Assembly: GCA_002381805.1 (NCBI GenBank)
Contig: DFXZ01000004.1
Span: 1,260,355-1,324,354, forward strand
Direction of reading: 5' to 3'
DNA: 64,000 nt
DNA from: Bdellovibrio sp. UBA4095
GTDB taxonomy: Bacteria; Bdellovibrionota; Bdellovibrionia; Bdellovibrionales; Bdellovibrionaceae
Part shown: positions 59,183 through 64,000 of the stretch, piece by piece
Layout of the letters: each line of letters opens with the position of its first letter
Position numbering within the stretch: the stretch's first letter is position 1
The notes under the pieces: model-generated
Seen by the model: only the letters and a program-made list of their open reading frames with translations
Databases searched by the model: none
What the model was told of the DNA's origin: nothing
Made by a program: the position numbers and the translations under genes

Positions 59183-62100
59183 ATGAAGCAGCCAAATAAG
59201 CACAGCAAGGTCATCATGGGAACGGCTTTCGTGCTCGCGTCAGCAATGCTGATCTCGTGTACGAAAAAAGTGGACTATCTTGAGGTGCCAAAGCCTAAGC
59301 AGGTTCATAACAAGTCCGAAATCGATACGACTGCGGAATACCTTTACGTGGCTTCTTCGGATTCAGCATCTAAAGACGATTTGGGCGCCGCTTCAGCGCT
59401 ACCTTTTTGGCAGGGTCAGGAAAAGATCATCAAGTTCCGTTTTACAGAAAATTCTCTGCAGGCTCTAGAGGTCGAAGAAGAGTCGCGCTTGAAAGACAAT
59501 TCCTTGAATAGCAAAATTCTGCTAGAGATTCCCATCAATAATGTCGAATACAGATGTGCGATGGATCGTTATAAAAAGTGTACGAACCAGGAAGAAGAAA
59601 ACAGAGAACTAACTTGGGACAAAAAGACTAAATTCATCCCGGATTTTGCCGGAATCAAAAGTGTTGGCTTCAATATGTTGCCGGTCGAGATGGATCAGGT
59701 TTTCGGAATGTCTTGTTACACCGAAGTATCGTCTCGATTTCTAAATTATGAACTGACAGAAGAAGCGCTTAATATTCAGGTCGAAAAATCTTTCAGAGGC
59801 GATTTGGCTTGTTTGGCTTCCATGGGCGTGCAGATCATGAACTTGAATGATCTGCAATCTCAGATTATCTACCACTATTCATTTAGCAAGTTGAAGACGC
59901 TCGCTTCAAAGGAATATCAAGCGGTCATTTACCCTACATCTGACGAGAACACTTTTGGCTTTTTCACTACGGAAAAAAGAAAGTACGACGTCGATTTTGG
60001 GCGTGGCGAAAAAGACAAAGCTGTATATATGAATCGCTGGAATCCTCAGCGTAAGGAAATCGTTTACCATTTAAGTGACAATTTCAATAAGCCGGAGTTT
60101 GCGTCCATCAAGAAGTCGACTCAAAAAGCTTTTGCAAAAGTGAATGAAGGCCTGGCGGCCGCAGGTATCCAGACTCGCTTGGTCCTTAAGGATCCTTCAG
60201 GTAAAATGCCTGGAGATATTCGCAACAACATGATCGTTATGGTTGAAGATCCTATAAATGGTGGACCGCTTGGTTACGGTCCTTCCATAGCGAATCCGCG
60301 AACAGGTGAGATTCTGAGTGGCCGCGTGGTCATGTATCACGGGAACATGCTGCAGAATATTCGATACACTTATGATGAAGTTCTTCGTGAGCTTAAAGCC
60401 GAAAAGATTGCAGCAGCCGCAGGTGGAAAGACTCAGGCAGCTCAAAATGCTCAGAAAGCTGTGTCAAAGCAAGTTCAGTACGCTGGCCAGTTTTCCGAAT
60501 ACATGAATAAAGCCGTTTCGCAAAAATTAGGCGTAAAAGTTGCTTCAGCCTATAGCTCTTCGAATAAAAACAGAAAGGCATCTGCAAAAGACGTATTTGC
60601 TACCAACTTGACGTCAGATCAGTTGTCTCGAATGTCACGTCGCGAATTCGAAAGATCAACTTTAGCCGTAGAAAAGTCTTCTACGGGATTAGATGCTCTT
60701 TCAGCAATGTCTAAGCACTGTAACTATCCAGCTGAACTTTTCCCATTTGATGAAGCTATCAAAAACGGATTGCAAAGTAAGCTTGGAGAAGAGCTTAAGC
60801 CGTGGACGCAGCTGAATGATTCCGAGAAGCAGGAAGTTATAGCTTTGATCGGTCCTGAAATTTGGGAACCTACGTTAGTTCACGAATTGGGTCATAATCT
60901 GGGATTGCGCCACAACTTTAACGGTTCAGAGGACAAAGACAATTTCTACAGCAAGGAAGAACTCGCTAAAATGGGTGTAAAGCACGAAATTCCGTATAGT
61001 TCTGTGATGGACTACGGATATAGTGAACTGAACCTTTTACCGACTCTTGGAAAGTACGATATTGCTGCGTTGAAGTTTGCCTTCAAACGTGAAGTGGAGA
61101 CAGCAGACGGTCGCGTAGTTCCGGTTAAGTCGACATTGGTGGATCTGCAAAAAGAGCTTCAGGCTCAAAATGTAGCTCTGAAAGACTATAGATTCTGTAC
61201 AGACAGCCATGTGGATGTGAATCCGACGTGTAAACGTTTCGATAAAGGAACGACACCGGTCGAGGTCGTAAAGCATTTGATTAAGGCTTATCACGATATG
61301 TATAATACGCGTAACTTCCGTAATGGACGTGAGCACTTTAGCGTAATGTCTGATGCTGCATCTATCAATGGCACTCGCGCGCGTTTTAGATACATTCGTG
61401 GGTTTATGGAACGTTATGCAGATCTGAAGAATCGTTTTGATCTTAAGGATAACTCAAAAGAATGGAATGATATTCAATGGCTAAGAGAGCTTAAAGAGGC
61501 CGCACTGATTTCTGGCCGATTCTTTTTAGAGGTTTTGCAGACTCCTGATTTGACATGTGCGTTTGCAAAAAGTGATCAGCCGAATACAATTGCTGCAATT
61601 ATGCCTTTGTCATATTTCGATCCAGATGCCATGAGCTGCTTCGGCTTGGATCTTAATGGTTACAAAGTCTTGGCTCAGTACGGAAAGTCATTCAAGCATA
61701 GGAAAGATCGGAATTCAGACAACAACTATGCTGATCAGATCGATATGCGTGGTTACTATCTGGACAAAATAGCCGCGACAGAGGCGTTATTTGCAAGAAG
61801 AATTGGAAATAGCTCTTATGACCAAGACGAAGATAACTATGTCGACATGGCAGATTTGACAGAGGAAATTTCTTCAACGGTAAATGCCTTGCTCTTAGAT
61901 CAGGTGGTGCCAGAAGTTACATTCTACAATGAGGTTGGATTACCGGTTTACAAAGGTCGTGTTCAGGCGAATATGTTCTCTGCACCTACCGACACGCGCA
62001 ACGTTTCCAAAGCTTACCACTGGATTCAATCGCCCTTAGACAGTTCTGTAGCGAAAGTGATCGGAGTTCCAATGCAGGCGGTGAGCTTCCAGCAAGTGAT

Positions 62101-62533
62101 GTTGGGAATTATGAATAGAAGCTTCACGGGCAACCGGTTCCACTATGCTCAAGACATGGCTTTTATGGAAAATTACCGTGTGATTAAAACGAACAAGGCT
62201 TACAATCTGAATGTTGACTCTGGTGCAACGATCAACGATGTCGGCGGACTGCGTGTGGTTGCTTTACCAGAAAACGGATTCTCTCAGTATGCTTTGCAGA
62301 CAAACTATTTTGTAGGCTTGCTGAAAGACTTGAAGCCTGAGCAATTAGATGCACTGATTACGGCTCCGGCGGTAGGGCCTAGCTCCGTCGAAACCGGTGT
62401 GGGTGGGTTACCTGCGGGACTTAGTGCGGTTTACGGTCACATTCCAAAGGAAATCGTAAGGGCCTTCAAGGAACAAAGAATTAATGATAGTGCCTTGAGC
62501 TACCTCGTTACGATTCTGCCAGAAAAGAACTAA
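59183..62533 (+). CDS. Giant metzincin-type zinc metalloprotease, lipoprotein
   Basis: This 1116-residue protein has a lipoprotein signal with lipobox MLISC (Cys26). The zinc motif HELGHNLGLRH (His567, His571, His577, with catalytic Glu568) is followed about 30 residues later by the Met-turn SSVMDYG (Met609), which defines a metzincin. The layout resembles the DUF4953/DUF5117 group of large exported metalloproteases. N-terminal residues 60-300 are beta-rich and unassigned. It is probably on the outer membrane or in the periplasm, and digests proteins or prey material; that role is inferred from the organism type. A strong AAGGAGAG precedes the ATG. Confidence 0.85.
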   Translation: MKQPNKHSKVIMGTAFVLASAMLISCTKKVDYLEVPKPKQVHNKSEIDTTAEYLYVASSDSASKDDLGAASALPFWQGQEKIIKFRFTENSLQALEVEEESRLKDNSLNSKILLEIPINNVEYRCAMDRYKKCTNQEEENRELTWDKKTKFIPDFAGIKSVGFNMLPVEMDQVFGMSCYTEVSSRFLNYELTEEALNIQVEKSFRGDLACLASMGVQIMNLNDLQSQIIYHYSFSKLKTLASKEYQAVIYPTSDENTFGFFTTEKRKYDVDFGRGEKDKAVYMNRWNPQRKEIVYHLSDNFNKPEFASIKKSTQKAFAKVNEGLAAAGIQTRLVLKDPSGKMPGDIRNNMIVMVEDPINGGPLGYGPSIANPRTGEILSGRVVMYHGNMLQNIRYTYDEVLRELKAEKIAAAAGGKTQAAQNAQKAVSKQVQYAGQFSEYMNKAVSQKLGVKVASAYSSSNKNRKASAKDVFATNLTSDQLSRMSRREFERSTLAVEKSSTGLDALSAMSKHCNYPAELFPFDEAIKNGLQSKLGEELKPWTQLNDSEKQEVIALIGPEIWEPTLVHELGHNLGLRHNFNGSEDKDNFYSKEELAKMGVKHEIPYSSVMDYGYSELNLLPTLGKYDIAALKFAFKREVETADGRVVPVKSTLVDLQKELQAQNVALKDYRFCTDSHVDVNPTCKRFDKGTTPVEVVKHLIKAYHDMYNTRNFRNGREHFSVMSDAASINGTRARFRYIRGFMERYADLKNRFDLKDNSKEWNDIQWLRELKEAALISGRFFLEVLQTPDLTCAFAKSDQPNTIAAIMPLSYFDPDAMSCFGLDLNGYKVLAQYGKSFKHRKDRNSDNNYADQIDMRGYYLDKIAATEALFARRIGNSSYDQDEDNYVDMADLTEEISSTVNALLLDQVVPEVTFYNEVGLPVYKGRVQANMFSAPTDTRNVSKAYHWIQSPLDSSVAKVIGVPMQAVSFQQVMLGIMNRSFTGNRFHYAQDMAFMENYRVIKTNKAYNLNVDSGATINDVGGLRVVALPENGFSQYALQTNYFVGLLKDLKPEQLDALITAPAVGPSSVETGVGGLPAGLSAVYGHIPKEIVRAFKEQRINDSALSYLVTILPEKN

Positions 62534-62542
62534 TTTTTTCCA

Positions 62543-62572
62543 AAAGGGTGTCCAAGTGACACCCTTTTTTTT
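62543..62572 (+). terminator. Rho-independent terminator after the metzincin gene
   Basis: AAAGGGTGTC pairs with GACACCCTTT around CAAGT and is followed by a T-run. It lies nine bases after the stop codon. Confidence 0.92.
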
Positions 62573-62726
62573 GCGTTCATACCAATTGTCCTCTCTGACG
62601 TGGGCCTAGTTTTAGAGCAATGCCCCCTTCCTATTGAAGCTAATAAAAAAGTCATCCATTTTGCTAAACAATTGCCCGATGATGAGACTGCCAAAAAAAC
62701 TGCAAACACAACAAAGGAAGGCAGCG

Positions 62727-63140
62727 ATGACTAACAACATGATGAAAACGAAAACATACAAATACGGACCTCACACGTTTAAGGCATATTGCAAACCAGT
62801 AGGTCAAGGATGGGAAGTGGGCTTCACTTTCAAAAATCAGCCTTATTTCGTGGGTAACTTCGTTCACAAGACGGAAGCGATGAAGTGGTGGACTATGTTC
62901 AACAAGGAAATCATGGGCTTTTCTAAGAAGTTCAATATGCCAGCAGATATGCCATTTGCATGGTACTGCAACTTCCTTTCGAACCATCTTTATACAACTT
63001 ATTACACATGGCTCGACAAGGTTTTCAATAAGCACGAAGCGACTTTCAAAAAGGCTTACACTAAAGACTTTAAGCGCTTTATGCAGATGAAAAAGCAGAA
63101 CCCACCAAAATCTCCCTCATATTTCTTAAAAGCTGTTTAA
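62727..63140 (+). CDS. Small basic aromatic-rich protein, unknown
   Basis: This 137-residue protein starts at ATG 62727 with AAGGAAGG upstream; an upstream in-frame start at 62634 is weaker. It is rich in Lys, Phe, Tyr and Trp, has no signal peptide and no recognised domain. Recurrent aromatic pairs (WWTMF, YTTYYTWLD) and a basic tail may point to nucleic-acid or membrane binding. It lies between two strong terminators and so is probably a single-gene transcript. Confidence 0.7.
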   Translation: MTNNMMKTKTYKYGPHTFKAYCKPVGQGWEVGFTFKNQPYFVGNFVHKTEAMKWWTMFNKEIMGFSKKFNMPADMPFAWYCNFLSNHLYTTYYTWLDKVFNKHEATFKKAYTKDFKRFMQMKKQNPPKSPSYFLKAV

Positions 63141-63158
63141 TTCAGTCGTTCTTTTTGG

Positions 63159-63187
63159 GGGAGCTCGTCGGAGCTCCCTTTTTTTAT
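63159..63187 (+). terminator. Rho-independent terminator after the small basic gene
   Basis: GGGAGCTC pairs with GAGCTCCC around GTCG and runs into a T-run of seven. It insulates copA from the upstream gene. Confidence 0.93.
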
Positions 63188-63207
63188 GTCTATTTATGTA
63201 GATTCTC

Positions 63208-63238
63208 TTGACCTTCCAATCATTGGAAGGCGTAACCT
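63208..63238 (+). promoter_or_regulatory. CueR/MerR-type operator-promoter of copA
   Basis: TTGACC (63208-63213) and TAACCT (63233-63238) are separated by 19 bases filled by the perfect palindrome CCTTCCAAT-C-ATTGGAAGG. This is the structure bound by CueR at copper efflux promoters, where the regulator untwists an overlong spacer on copper binding. It matches the E. coli copA promoter closely. Copper induction of copA is therefore predicted; no cueR gene lies in the window. Confidence 0.92.
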
Positions 63239-63261
63239 GGATTCAGGTTTAGGAGAACACT

Positions 63262-64000
63262 ATGCAAGCGAATCAATCTCAGTCAGATAAGAAAAAACCA
63301 CCCTTCGAAAAAGAACTTGATATTCAAGGGATGAGTTGTGCTTCATGTGTACTACGAGTCGAGAAAGCCTTAGAAGGTATCGAAGGCGTTACGAAAGCAG
63401 AAGTCAACCTGGCGACCGAGCGCGCGCGCGTGTTCTACTCTTATGACATTTCACCGGAACAACTGACCGAGGCGGTAAAAGCTGTCGGGTATGGCGCAAC
63501 TCTTCATACGGACAATGTCGACTATGCGGAAGCTGCAAAAAAGAAGGAAGAGTCTCTTCAAAAAGAGCGTCGCATTGTAGTTGTGGCTGCGCTTCTTTCA
63601 GCACCACTAGTTTTGCCTATGATCTTAATGCCTTTTGGTGTTCATTATATGATTTCAGGATGGTGGCAACTGATTCTGACTTTGCCAATTCAGTTCATAC
63701 TCGGACTGCGATTTTATGTTTCCGCCTGGAAAGCCGTGAAGGCTCGAGCTGGAAATATGGATCTGTTGGTCGCCTTGGGAACCTCGGCCGCATTTGGGCT
63801 TAGCACTTATAATTTACTTCGCGACACAGGACATCTTTACTTTGAAAGTGCCGCAGTGATCATAACTTTAATTCTATTGGGTAAATATCTTGAATCTCGG
63901 GCCAAACATAGAACTTCACTCGCGATTCGATCACTGCAAGCCTTAACGCCGGAAAGTGCGCGCGTACGGCGAAAAGGGCAGGATCAGCAGATTCCGCTCA
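63262..64000 (+). CDS. copA: Copper-exporting P1B-type ATPase, 5' part only
   Basis: The visible 246 codons encode an N-terminal heavy-metal-associated domain with GMSCASC (about residues 24-30). Then come the transmembrane helices of a P1B pump, including the phrase NMDLLVALGTSAAFGLS and the start of the actuator region. The phosphorylation (DKTGT), CPC and nucleotide-binding parts lie beyond the window. The ATG has AGGAGA upstream. The gene's operator (see 63208) makes a copper exporter the best call. Confidence 0.93.
   Translation, partial: MQANQSQSDKKKPPFEKELDIQGMSCASCVLRVEKALEGIEGVTKAEVNLATERARVFYSYDISPEQLTEAVKAVGYGATLHTDNVDYAEAAKKKEESLQKERRIVVVAALLSAPLVLPMILMPFGVHYMISGWWQLILTLPIQFILGLRFYVSAWKAVKARAGNMDLLVALGTSAAFGLSTYNLLRDTGHLYFESAAVIITLILLGKYLESRAKHRTSLAIRSLQALTPESARVRRKGQDQQIPL

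Noticed and set aside
1..64000. CRISPR array, insertion sequence, rRNA operon or prophage
   Set aside because: I saw no regularly spaced repeats, transposase or phage genes, and no rRNA sequence in the window.

Overview
The window looks like a chromosomal segment of a Bdellovibrio-like bacterium (Bdellovibrionota). This is inferred from gene content, not from any database match: a full proteobacterial-type translation/transcription gene cluster, moderate GC, TTG and GTG starts on several major genes, and a flank rich in lipoproteins, VWA-domain proteins, metalloproteases and outer-membrane barrels, which suits a predatory Gram-negative. The species cannot be fixed from the sequence alone.

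Positions 1-37.5 kb form one long translation/transcription block, read almost wholly on the + strand. It runs tRNA-Thr (3' end only), tuf, tRNA-Trp, secE, nusG, rplK, rplA, an L10-leader-like RNA, rplJ, rplL and a strong terminator. A three-gene insertion follows (GYF/Ig-like protein, DoxX-like membrane protein, and a divergent barrel-like lipoprotein), then rpoB-rpoC. The str operon (rpsL-rpsG-fusA) comes next, then an inserted tolC-macA-macB-type efflux operon, then the S10-spc-alpha superoperon from rpsJ to rplQ, including secY, adk and rpoA. rplX (L24) is absent from its normal place between rplN and rplE, and infA and map are absent between adk and rpmJ.

Positions 37.5-46.5 kb hold envelope and stress genes: a membrane-anchored thioredoxin, a tandem universal stress protein, a VWA lipoprotein, a TIGR03545/TIGR03546-type pair, a HAD phosphatase with an unexplained N-terminal domain, an LPG-synthase-type membrane protein and a DegT-family aminotransferase. 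The aminotransferase diverges from manC (GDP-mannose synthesis), so this part probably serves surface sugar or lipid assembly.

Positions 48-64 kb hold an L,D-transpeptidase-like protein, an AidB-type acyl-CoA dehydrogenase, a trypsin-like lipoprotein, a small lipoprotein, a PNPOx-fold protein, an exported HExxH protein, a second VWA lipoprotein, a minimal HPPD-like VOC protein and Lon protease. A barrel-like protein plus giant metzincin lipoprotein pair, a small unknown protein and the 5' part of copA behind a textbook CueR/MerR operator-promoter close the window. Much of this part is exported hydrolases or envelope proteins.

No rRNA, insertion sequence, CRISPR array or prophage was seen. 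After start codons are corrected, no gene-free stretch exceeds about 270 bases.
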